A stretch of DNA of 18,022 nt from Bacteroidota bacterium (lineage in GTDB: Bacteria > Bacteroidota > Bacteroidia > Chitinophagales > Chitinophagaceae). The translations under genes and the position numbers were made by a program. The notes below the pieces were generated by a model. That model made no database searches, had not been told where the DNA came from, and saw only the letters and a program-made list of their open reading frames with translations. The stretch is taken from NCBI GenBank assembly GCA_947461985.1, contig CANHNT010000008.1, positions 1 to 18,022 on the forward strand. Direction: 5' to 3'. Of this stretch, positions 7,329-13,958 are shown one piece after another (the stretch's first letter is position 1; each line of letters starts with the position of its first letter).

Positions 7329-8869
7329 GCACCCCAACTTTCTCTATCCAAACTTCTGTATTGAATGGCTTCTGCTAAGTGCTCGGTTTTTATTTCTTCG
7401 CTGCCTTCTAAATCGGCAATGGTTCTGGAAACTTTTAAAATTCGATCATACGCTCTTGCCGAAAGATTTAACCGCTCCATCGCTTTTTTTAATAAATTTT
7501 GCCCAGCAGGTGTCAGCACACAAAGGGCTTGTAATTGTTTACTACTAATTTGTGCATTGGCATAAATTCCTTCACTGTCCTTATAACGTTCTCCCTGAAT
7601 GGCTCTTGCTTTTAAAACCCGTTCTCTTATGGATTCACTTTTTTCTTGTACTTTAGAATTCATGTTCGACAATTCAGAAAACGCAACTGGGGTCACTTCT
7701 ACATGCAAGTCAATTCTGTCTAACAAAGGCCCCGAAATTTTATTTAAATATTTTTGAACCGCTCCTGGAGGACAAGTACATTGTTTTTCTGGATGATTAA
7801 AATAGCCGCAAGGACAAGGATTCATGCTGGCTACCAACATAAAGTTTGCAGGATAATCGATTGACATTTTTGCCCGAGAAATAGTCACCCGTCTTTCTTC
7901 CATTGGCTGACGCATCACTTCTAAAACAGTGCGTTTAAATTCGGGCAATTCATCTAAAAATAAAACACCATTATGAGCTAATGAAATTTCACCTGGTTGA
8001 GGATTTCCACCACCACCTACCAAAGCCACATCACTTACTGTATGGTGCGGCGATCGGAATGGGCGTTTAGAAACCAACGTAGCATCCTCTGCTAATTTAC
8101 CTGCAACGGAATGTATTTTGGTTGCCTCTAAAGCCTCTTGCAAACTCAAAGGGGGTAATATGGTTGGCAATCGTTTTGCCAACATGGTTTTTCCTGCACC
8201 AGGAGGGCCTATTAAGATTACATTATGTCCACCAGCAGCCGCAATTTCTAACGCTCTTTTAATATTTTCTTGACCTTTTACATCACAAAAATCGATCTCA
8301 AAATCATATTGCGAATGAAAAAACTCATCTCGAGTATCTACTACAATGGGTTGCAACGTTTCATTTCCATTCAAAAATTCGATGATGTCATTTATGTGCG
8401 AAACGCCATACACTTTCAGGTTATTGACCATAGCCGCTTCTCTTGCATTTTGCACGGGCACAAACAACGCTTCAAAGCCTTCTTTACGCGCTTGTATGGC
8501 AATCGGCAATGCGCCTTTTATCGGTAAAATAGTGCCATCTAAGGACAGCTCACCCATAATTACATACTTGTCTAATTTATCTTTATTTACTTGCTCAGTG
8601 GCTGCCAAAATACCAATGGCTATGGGTAAATCAAACGAACTACCCGATTTGCGAATGTCTGCAGGAGATAAATTAACGACTACTTTTATTCTTGGAAAAC
8701 GATAATTATTATTTTTAATGGCACTTTCTACTCGGTGTTGACTTTCTTTTACGGCATTGTCTGGCAATCCTACCACAAAAAATTTCAGTCCCTCTAAAAC
8801 ATCTACCTCTGTAGTGATAGTAATAGCCTCAACACCATACACTGCACTAGCAAATAATTTTACCATCAT
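7325..8869 (-). CDS. yifB: YifB/ComM family Mg-chelatase-like AAA+ ATPase
   Basis: A 514-residue cytoplasmic AAA+ protein of normal family length. Residues about 20-140 form the Lon-protease-like ChlI domain (VGLPDNAVKESQHRV, SPADIRKSGSSFDLPIA). Residues about 191-395 are the Mg-chelatase-type ATPase, with Walker A GPPGAGKT (221-228), Walker B VLFLDELPEF (302-311) and the cysteine cluster CPCG...CTC (352-366). Residues about 400-505 are the C-terminal helical domain. The characterised relative ComM is a hexameric helicase that promotes branch migration when transformed DNA is integrated. The start has two adjacent ATG codons (8869 and 8866). The gene lies 73 bases downstream of mqnA with no terminator or clear promoter between, so co-transcription is likely. 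It overlaps the convergent glycosyltransferase gene by four bases. Confidence 0.95.
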   Translation of the reverse strand: MMVKLFASAVYGVEAITITTEVDVLEGLKFFVVGLPDNAVKESQHRVESAIKNNNYRFPRIKVVVNLSPADIRKSGSSFDLPIAIGILAATEQVNKDKLDKYVIMGELSLDGTILPIKGALPIAIQARKEGFEALFVPVQNAREAAMVNNLKVYGVSHINDIIEFLNGNETLQPIVVDTRDEFFHSQYDFEIDFCDVKGQENIKRALEIAAAGGHNVILIGPPGAGKTMLAKRLPTILPPLSLQEALEATKIHSVAGKLAEDATLVSKRPFRSPHHTVSDVALVGGGGNPQPGEISLAHNGVLFLDELPEFKRTVLEVMRQPMEERRVTISRAKMSIDYPANFMLVASMNPCPCGYFNHPEKQCTCPPGAVQKYLNKISGPLLDRIDLHVEVTPVAFSELSNMNSKVQEKSESIRERVLKARAIQGERYKDSEGIYANAQISSKQLQALCVLTPAGQNLLKKAMERLNLSARAYDRILKVSRTIADLEGSEEIKTEHLAEAIQYRSLDRESWGA

Positions 8870-8942
8870 AGTCTTTACAAAAAGTTAATTTAAAAAGTAA
8901 AATTACACAAAATATAACATCAACAAATAGAGTACTTGAAAT

Positions 8943-9686
8943 TTATAACTGTTCTGCTAATTTTAAAAACATGGTCATGCCTTTTTTCATATCTTCATCA
9001 AAAGGATAAAAAATGTTTTCGGTATAATATTTTTTTAAATCATACGAAGGAAAAGGATTGGATGCAATGATTTCGTTTAAATGCGTAAAACCTAATTCAT
9101 TGGCTTGATTAAACGACTCAATAAATGATTCAGATAGGTCTTGATTGGTTACCCAAGTTGCAAATACAAATGGCAATTGGGTATAATCTTGCCAAGCTTT
9201 TGCTAAATCATACACATAAGGAAAATTAGGCAGTTGCTCTAATGCACGATCACCAATAATTACACCTGCTTTTTTGTCTTTAATAGTTGAAATGTACTGT
9301 TCGTCAGCTTCAATTAAAATGGGCCTTGTTTGCCAATAATGTTTAAGCAATACCCGAAGCAGCGTTACGCTGGTTCTAGATTGATAATCTAAATAAATTT
9401 CCTGAATCTCTTCAATTGGCACTTCGCTAAATAAACATACACTGGCAACATCTTGTTTTGCACCAATACAAAATTTACTAAATGCTTTTGCATTGGTGAT
9501 AGTAGAAATTGCGGCTACCGGTAACAGAGCAATGTCAATTTCATTTTTTTGAAGTAATAATGCTAGTTTAGAAGGATAATCTGTTACTAATTCAATTTCA
9601 TCTTTTAACAATCCTTGTTCAAATCCATATATCAATGGTTTGGTGTTTAAATAACTAACAGCACCTATTCTTATCTTTTTTTGCAT
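8943..9686 (-). CDS. mqnA: Chorismate dehydratase MqnA (futalosine menaquinone pathway)
   Basis: A 247-residue enzyme with the periplasmic-binding-protein fold found in MqnA. It removes water from chorismate to give 3-[(1-carboxyvinyl)oxy]benzoate, the first step of the futalosine route to menaquinone. Family blocks are clear: VSYLNTKPL (10-18), DIALLPVAAI (51-60), LDYQSRTSVTLLRVLL (99-114), GVIIGDRAL (141-149) and AWQDYTQLPFVFATWV (164-179). Absence of a signal peptide agrees with a cytoplasmic enzyme, not a transporter subunit; MqnD, the related later enzyme, lacks the SYLNTKPL block in this form. The start at 9686 sits about ten bases after a -7 element. No other menaquinone gene is in the window; yifB downstream is functionally unrelated. 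Confidence 0.93.
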   Translation of the reverse strand: MQKKIRIGAVSYLNTKPLIYGFEQGLLKDEIELVTDYPSKLALLLQKNEIDIALLPVAAISTITNAKAFSKFCIGAKQDVASVCLFSEVPIEEIQEIYLDYQSRTSVTLLRVLLKHYWQTRPILIEADEQYISTIKDKKAGVIIGDRALEQLPNFPYVYDLAKAWQDYTQLPFVFATWVTNQDLSESFIESFNQANELGFTHLNEIIASNPFPSYDLKKYYTENIFYPFDEDMKKGMTMFLKLAEQL

Positions 9687-9696
9687 AAACGGGATG

Positions 9697-9704
9697 CAAA
9701 TATA
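9697..9704 (-). promoter_or_regulatory. -7 element of the mqnA promoter
   Basis: The complement of 9697-9704 reads TATATTTG, matching TAnnTTTG, ten bases before the mqnA ATG. The predicted leader is only about five to seven bases. No TTG is found at the expected -33 distance, so the upstream half is weak or replaced by an activator site. Confidence 0.5.
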
Positions 9705-9725
9705 GAGGGTTAAGATTGCTTTACT

Positions 9726-9733
9726 TAACTTTG
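9726..9733 (+). promoter_or_regulatory. -7 element of the purB promoter
   Basis: TAACTTTG matches TAnnTTTG and ends 16 bases before the purB ATG at 9750. No TTG lies 17-23 bases upstream. It is back to back with the mqnA element in a 63-base divergent intergenic region. Confidence 0.5.
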
Positions 9734-9749
9734 CGCTCTAAATATTTTT

Positions 9750-11087
9750 ATGCAAGCATACAATTCATTATTAGCAATCTCTCCAATCGATGGTCGTTAT
9801 CATAATCAACTATCGGATTTGTCCGTTTATTTTTCGGAACATGCGTTGATTTTTTATCGTGTGTATGTAGAAATTGAATACTTTATTGCCTTGTCTGAAC
9901 AAGATATGTTTGTGTTAACCGCTAAGCAAATAAAAGAAGTGAGAAATATCGTTACCGATTTTTCATTAGAGGATTCAGTAAAAATAAAAGAGATTGAAAA
10001 AGTGACCAACCACGATGTGAAAGCGGTAGAATATTTCATCAAAGAAAAATTGACGGAACTAAAATTAGATAAACAAAAAGAGTGGGTTCATTTTGGTTTA
10101 ACCTCACAAGATATCAATAACACCGCCATTCCTTTACTTTGGAAAGATGCATTGCAAAATGATTACAATGAAAAAATAAATGAAATTGTAAGTTTACTAA
10201 AATCATTTGCAAAAGATTGGGCAAAAATACCCATGTTGGCTAAAACACACGGACAATCGGCCTCACCAACTCGTTTAGGAAAAGAAATGATGGTATTTGT
10301 GGAACGTATAGAAAACCAAATGACCTTGTTGAAAATGATTCCTTTTGCAGCAAAATTTGGGGGAGCTACAGGAAATATGAATGCACACAATGTTGCGTTT
10401 CCTAAAACCGATTGGAAAAAATTTGCCAATAACTTCGTTGATAAAACCTTAGGATTAAAACGAATGCAATACACCACACAAATAGAACATTACGATAATT
10501 TAGCGGCGCATTTCGATACATTAAAACGGATCAACACCATTTTGATTGATTTTAGCAGAGACGTTTGGCAATATATTTCGATGGATTATTTTAAACAAAA
10601 AGTAAACAAAAATGAAGTAGGCAGCTCGGCCATGCCTCACAAAGTAAATCCCATAGATTTTGAAAATGCAGAAGGAAATTTAGGTATGGCAAATGCTTTA
10701 TTTGAGCATCTTTCGGCAAAATTACCTATTTCTCGTTTGCAAAGAGATTTAACAGATTCAACGGTGTTGAGAAATATTGGGGTGCCGTATGCACACACCA
10801 TTTTAGCTACAAAATCGTTGCTAAAAGGCATGCATAAATTAATTGTAAATCAAGAAAAAATAAACGACGATTTAGAAAATAATTGGGCAGTAATAGCAGA
10901 AGCCATTCAAACCATTTTACGTAGAGAAAATTATCCAAATCCTTACGAAGCCCTTAAAGAATTGACAAGAGGTGCTTCAAAAATTAATAAAGAAAGCATG
11001 CATACTTTTGTAGATTCATTAAACATCAAGCCAGAAATAAAAAAGGAATTGAAAAAAATTACGCCTCAAAATTATGTAGGGAAATAG
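9750..11087 (+). CDS. purB: Adenylosuccinate lyase PurB
   Basis: A 445-residue enzyme of the fumarase/aspartase superfamily, collinear with the roughly 456-residue E. coli-type PurB. It releases fumarate from SAICAR in purine synthesis and from adenylosuccinate in AMP synthesis. The N-terminus has the family block LLAISPIDGRYHNQ (7-20). The catalytic histidine is H167, in AKTHGQSASPTRLGKE. The mobile signature loop GSSAMPHKVNPIDFENAEGN (291-310) contains the catalytic serine. Residues 113-123 (VHFGLTSQDIN) form the first conserved region. The protein is complete and there is no sign of disruption. It has its own -7 element and stands alone on the plus strand, converging on a small HAD hydrolase gene 70 bases downstream. 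Confidence 0.97.
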   Translation: MQAYNSLLAISPIDGRYHNQLSDLSVYFSEHALIFYRVYVEIEYFIALSEQDMFVLTAKQIKEVRNIVTDFSLEDSVKIKEIEKVTNHDVKAVEYFIKEKLTELKLDKQKEWVHFGLTSQDINNTAIPLLWKDALQNDYNEKINEIVSLLKSFAKDWAKIPMLAKTHGQSASPTRLGKEMMVFVERIENQMTLLKMIPFAAKFGGATGNMNAHNVAFPKTDWKKFANNFVDKTLGLKRMQYTTQIEHYDNLAAHFDTLKRINTILIDFSRDVWQYISMDYFKQKVNKNEVGSSAMPHKVNPIDFENAEGNLGMANALFEHLSAKLPISRLQRDLTDSTVLRNIGVPYAHTILATKSLLKGMHKLIVNQEKINDDLENNWAVIAEAIQTILRRENYPNPYEALKELTRGASKINKESMHTFVDSLNIKPEIKKELKKITPQNYVGK

Positions 11088-11094
11088 GTTTTTT

Positions 11095-11127
11095 GCCATA
11101 AAGTCATAAAGTTTCAAAGAAGCACAA
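11095..11127. repeat. Short degenerate 8-base tandem repeat after purB
   Basis: CATAAAGT occurs twice in perfect tandem (11097-11104 and 11105-11112), followed by looser copies of the same pattern (TTTCAAAG, then AAGCACAA). It lies between the stop codons of purB and the convergent HAD gene. No function is evident. Confidence 0.45.
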
Positions 11128-11157
11128 AATTATAAAAGGCTCAAATCGCTCATCTAT

Positions 11158-11595
11158 TTATCCCTTTCCAAATCCAAAAAAGCCTTTCTTTTTTTGAGGA
11201 ATTTGATTCAAATTAGGGGTTGTATTAGGGTTTATTAGTTGATAATATTTGCCCCATCCTAAAAACCCACCAATATTTCGGTCGTCTATAAAAATATCCG
11301 CTTTTATTTTTCGTGGCGTGTTTTCTTTAAATTCCTCTTCAGGATAGTTCTTATTAACTGCGTAAAACACAATGCCCAAACCTTCAGCGAATGCAACAGC
11401 TTCATCCAATGATTTGCCACTTCGATAAGTCCATAATATGATTCGATGACCCTCTTTTTGCAATAGTTTTAACGTTTCAAATGCAAAAGGCATAGGTTTT
11501 CCTATAGAAGGATATTTATCCTCCACTAAAGTGCCATCAAAATCAACAGCAATAATTTTTCTGTTATTAAGGTTAGAAATACGACTTGTGCTCAT
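11158..11595 (-). CDS. Small HAD-superfamily hydrolase (capless phosphatase type)
   Basis: A single-domain HAD protein of 145 residues from the ATG at 11595. An upstream in-frame ATG at 11604 would give 148 residues, but it directly abuts a -7 element (11606-11613) and would fall before the expected transcription start. Numbered from 11604, motif I is VDFDGTLV with D21 and D23, motif II is WTYRSG with T59, motif III is the lysine in PRKIKAD (about K101), and motif IV is FIDDRN with D107 and D108. The lack of a cap domain resembles small phosphatases of the B. thetaiotaomicron BT0820 type. The substrate is unknown. The C-terminal tail is lysine and glycine rich (KKKGFFGFGKG) and is outside the catalytic fold. 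The gene is divergent from the capsule-type operon and convergent with purB. Confidence 0.82.
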   Translation of the reverse strand: MSTSRISNLNNRKIIAVDFDGTLVEDKYPSIGKPMPFAFETLKLLQKEGHRIILWTYRSGKSLDEAVAFAEGLGIVFYAVNKNYPEEEFKENTPRKIKADIFIDDRNIGGFLGWGKYYQLINPNTTPNLNQIPQKKKGFFGFGKG

Positions 11596-11605
11596 AATTA
11601 TCATG

Positions 11606-11613
11606 CAAACATA
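11606..11613 (-). promoter_or_regulatory. -7 element of the small HAD hydrolase gene
   Basis: The complement of 11606-11613 reads TATGTTTG (TAnnTTTG). It touches the first possible ATG (11604), so transcription would begin around 11601 and favours the second ATG at 11595. No TTG is present at -33 distance. Confidence 0.5.
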
Positions 11614-11679
11614 CTACAACCAATGATAATAATTTTTAAGTAGCTCTTAATAAATAAAAGAAGGCGAATTCACTTTAAA

Positions 11680-11717
11680 AAATTAATGAATTGATAATTT
11701 ATTGAATTTATTAATTT
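11680..11717. promoter_or_regulatory. AT-only inverted repeat next to the antiterminator promoter
   Basis: Arms 11680-11692 (AAATTAATGAATT) and 11705-11717 (AATTTATTAATTT) match at 12 of 13 positions as an inverted repeat with a 12-base spacer. The right arm ends two bases before the -7 element at 11720, so the dyad covers where a -33 element would lie. It could be an operator, a curved-DNA element or a chance product of AT-rich sequence. Confidence 0.35.
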
Positions 11718-11719
11718 AG

Positions 11720-11727
11720 TAGCTTTG
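11720..11727 (+). promoter_or_regulatory. -7 element of the surface-glycan operon promoter
   Basis: TAGCTTTG matches TAnnTTTG. The nearest upstream TTG triplets end 15 and 26 bases away (11702-11704 and 11691-11693), both outside the usual spacing. Transcription would start near 11731 and give a leader of about 40 bases before the ATG at 11771. Confidence 0.5.
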
Positions 11728-11770
11728 TAAAGGGTTGAGAAAATAAAATAATACCCAATAAATTAAAAAA

Positions 11771-12289
11771 ATGACTGTAGGTATTGAGAATAATAATGAA
11801 ATTTATTGGTATGCACTTTATACAATGCCTAGAACAGAAAAAAAAGTAGAACAGCGTTTATTTCTAAAGAATATAGAAGTTTATCTTCCATTAATAGAAA
11901 CAGTAAGAATTTGGACAGACAGAAAAAAGAAAATAAAAATTCCATTAATTCCGGGGTTTGTTTTTATTCGTTGTAAACAAAATGAGATTATTGAAGCATT
12001 AGAAACGGAGGGTGTTTTGAATGTTGTCAGTTATCTAAAAAAACCAGCTAAAATTCAAGAATATGAAATCAATAATTTAAAAATTTTAGTAAATGAGCCA
12101 CAATTTATTCAGTTAAATGAAGAGTTAGACATAAGTCAAGGAGATGATGTTGAAGTAATTAGAGGGCCTTTTATTGGCTTAATTGGAAAATGTATTCGCC
12201 TCAACGGGAAATATAGAATAATTATAGAAATAAAAGCATTAGATAAAAAAATAGAAGTTAGTGTTGCATACTCATTTCTTAAAAAATAA
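11771..12289 (+). CDS. UpxY/NusG-like transcription antiterminator
   Basis: A 172-residue specialised NusG paralogue. Residues about 12-105 form the NGN domain (WYALYTMPRTEKKVEQRL at 13-30, then IPLIPGFVFIRC at 57-68), which binds the clamp of RNA polymerase. Residues about 122-150 are a KOW motif (SQGDDVEVIRGPFIGLIGK). Housekeeping NusG is encoded next to ribosomal-protein genes. A paralogue at the head of a polysaccharide operon is the arrangement of Bacteroides UpxY proteins, which act on their own operon's leader and keep RNA polymerase from stopping early. The following genes on the same strand are glycan-synthesis genes, which fits. No UpxZ-like inhibitor gene is next to it. The protein is cytoplasmic and complete. 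Confidence 0.85.
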   Translation: MTVGIENNNEIYWYALYTMPRTEKKVEQRLFLKNIEVYLPLIETVRIWTDRKKKIKIPLIPGFVFIRCKQNEIIEALETEGVLNVVSYLKKPAKIQEYEINNLKILVNEPQFIQLNEELDISQGDDVEVIRGPFIGLIGKCIRLNGKYRIIIEIKALDKKIEVSVAYSFLKK

Positions 12290-12355
12290 AATAAAAATGT
12301 TGCTTATATTGTGGTCTCAAATAAGTAAAAGAAACAACCTCCATAGTTAGTACAT

Positions 12356-12386
12356 AACATGTGACTGACCTTGGCGAAGCCATGTT
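12356..12386 (+). other. Possible hairpin in the untranslated gap between antiterminator and aldolase genes
   Basis: The 126-base gap 12290-12415 has no ORF, no TAnnTTTG element and no terminator. Within it AACATG (12356-12361) can pair with CATGTT (12381-12386), or alternatively TGGC (12372-12375) with GCCA (12379-12382) around a GAA loop. The two pairings exclude each other. This is the only locally GC-rich part of the gap. No T tract follows, so it is not an intrinsic terminator. Confidence 0.3.
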
Positions 12387-12415
12387 TAAAAAATAATAAT
12401 AAAAGATAATAAAAG

Positions 12416-13957
12416 ATGAATAACATTAAAATATTAGACTGTACCATTCGTGATGGTGGCTATTATACCAACTGGGATTTTGATCAAAAAATTATTGAAA
12501 CATACCTGAATGATATGAATCAATTACCCATCGACTATCTTGAAGTTGGGTATCGAAGCCCCAAATTAACGGGTTATTATGGAGAGTATTATTACTGTCC
12601 AGATTATGTTTTGCAAAAATTAGCACGACTATCAACTAAAAAGTTAGTTATCATTTTAAATGAAAAGGATATAAAAGTTGAAATCGTAGAGGAGCTTTTA
12701 AAACCATGTTTAGGAATTATTACCATGGTTCGAATTGCATTAGATCCTCAAAATCTTTCTAGAGCTATTGTTTTGGCTGAAAAAGTAAAATCAATGGGTT
12801 TTGAAGTAGGCTTTAATGTAATGTATATGTCTAAATGGAAACAGCAACCCGAATTTTTAGCTACCTTAAAGAGTGTAGATGGGGTAGCCGATTATTTTTA
12901 CATGGTTGATTCTTATGGCGGTGTTTATCCAAGTGATGTAAAAGAAATTTATGAATTAGTTCGTTCGCAAATGACTACCAAAATTGGTTTTCATGGGCAT
13001 AATAATTTAGAATTAGGGTTGATAAATTCATTGACAGCCATTGAATGTGGAGCGGATATTATTGATGCAACTGTTACAGGAATGGGACGTGGAGCAGGCA
13101 ATTTAAAAACTGAATTGTTATTAACTGCACTCAATCAACGCAATGGATTGGCGTTGGATTTTAACGCGCTTTCATCCGTTACAGATGCGTTCACTCAATT
13201 GCAAAAACAATATGAATGGGGTACCAATTTGCCTTATATGGTTTCGGGGGCAAACTCTTTGCCACAAAAAGATGTAATGGAATGGGTCTCTAAACGCTAT
13301 TATTCTATCAACAGCATTATTCGTGCATTGTACCATCAAAAAAATAAGAGCCAGGAAGAAAATAGTTTTGCCACATTTACTAAAAATGAACAATTTGACG
13401 AGGTATTATTAATTGGTGGTGGAGACAGCGTTCAACTGCATCAAGAAGCAATTATTGAATTCATTAAAAGCAGAAAAAATGTTTGTTTAATTCATTCAAG
13501 CTCAAGAAATGCTGGCTTGTTTAAAGATGTATCAGTGAAACAATATTTTTGTTTGGTAGGCAATGAAGGACTTCGATTAGAAAAAGTATTCAGCGATTTA
13601 GGCGATTTTGATGGCGAATGTATTTTGCCTCCATCACCTCGAAAAATGGGAACCTACGTGCCTCCAATGATTGCTAGTAAAACAAAAGAATTAGCAGCGA
13701 TAACATTTACCGATACATTAAAAGATACACATACTACATTGGCATTACAAACCGTAATAGAGTTAAATGTAAACAATGTATTTATGGTTGGTTATGATGG
13801 ATATGAAGGCAAAGAGTTGAATCAAAAAGAAATAGAATTATTGAATGAAAATGAATATTTATTTGAAGCATTTAATAAACACAATGGCAAACAAATGATA
13901 GCATTGACCAGCACAAAATATAAAAACCTACAAAAAGAAACTGTTTATTCTTATTAA
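12416..13957 (+). CDS. DRE-TIM pyruvate-aldolase-like enzyme fused to an unidentified C-terminal domain
   Basis: A 513-residue two-part protein. Residues 1-290 form an HMGL-like TIM barrel of the 4-hydroxy-2-oxovalerate aldolase group: LDCTIRDGG with R12 and D13, YLEVGYRSP (41-49), VDSYGG (164-169), metal-binding GFHGHNN with H193 and H195, and TGMGRGAGN (221-229). In DmpG-type aldolases the Arg stabilises the pyruvate enolate, the Asp and two His bind the metal, and a His three residues after the Asp acts in acid-base chemistry; here that position is Tyr16. Residues about 325-513 form a second alpha/beta domain with VLLIGGGDS (330-338), FCLVGNEG (378-385) and VFMVGYDGYEG (455-465). It faintly resembles MptE/GT42-like Rossmann proteins but I cannot assign it. 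The KdsB-like gene starts one base after the stop. I infer aldol formation of a 2-keto-3-deoxy sugar acid. A scaffold or another carboxylic acid product is possible. Confidence 0.8.
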   Translation: MNNIKILDCTIRDGGYYTNWDFDQKIIETYLNDMNQLPIDYLEVGYRSPKLTGYYGEYYYCPDYVLQKLARLSTKKLVIILNEKDIKVEIVEELLKPCLGIITMVRIALDPQNLSRAIVLAEKVKSMGFEVGFNVMYMSKWKQQPEFLATLKSVDGVADYFYMVDSYGGVYPSDVKEIYELVRSQMTTKIGFHGHNNLELGLINSLTAIECGADIIDATVTGMGRGAGNLKTELLLTALNQRNGLALDFNALSSVTDAFTQLQKQYEWGTNLPYMVSGANSLPQKDVMEWVSKRYYSINSIIRALYHQKNKSQEENSFATFTKNEQFDEVLLIGGGDSVQLHQEAIIEFIKSRKNVCLIHSSSRNAGLFKDVSVKQYFCLVGNEGLRLEKVFSDLGDFDGECILPPSPRKMGTYVPPMIASKTKELAAITFTDTLKDTHTTLALQTVIELNVNNVFMVGYDGYEGKELNQKEIELLNENEYLFEAFNKHNGKQMIALTSTKYKNLQKETVYSY

Positions 13958-13958
13958 T

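Noticed and set aside
7261..7565. Plus-strand ORFs over the end of the glycosyltransferase and of yifB
   Set aside because: They are read from the wrong strand or frame of conserved YifB sequence and have no recognisable domain.
8346..8705. 119-codon plus-strand ORF opposite yifB
   Set aside because: Antisense to the conserved Lon-like ChlI domain, with no family resemblance and no promoter.
8870..8942. Separate promoter for yifB
   Set aside because: Near matches such as the complement of CAAAATAT do not satisfy TAnnTTTG, and no spaced TTG is present; co-transcription from mqnA is simpler.
11134..11187. AAAAGGCT ... AGCCTTT pairing followed by T-rich sequence, as a purB terminator
   Set aside because: The arms are only about 7 bp and the loop is about 39 bases; the right arm lies inside the convergent HAD gene. 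Too weak to call.
11605..11770. JUMPStart/ops element for RfaH-type antitermination
   Set aside because: No GGCGGTAG-like ops core was found; UpxY-type regulators in Bacteroidota do not need one.
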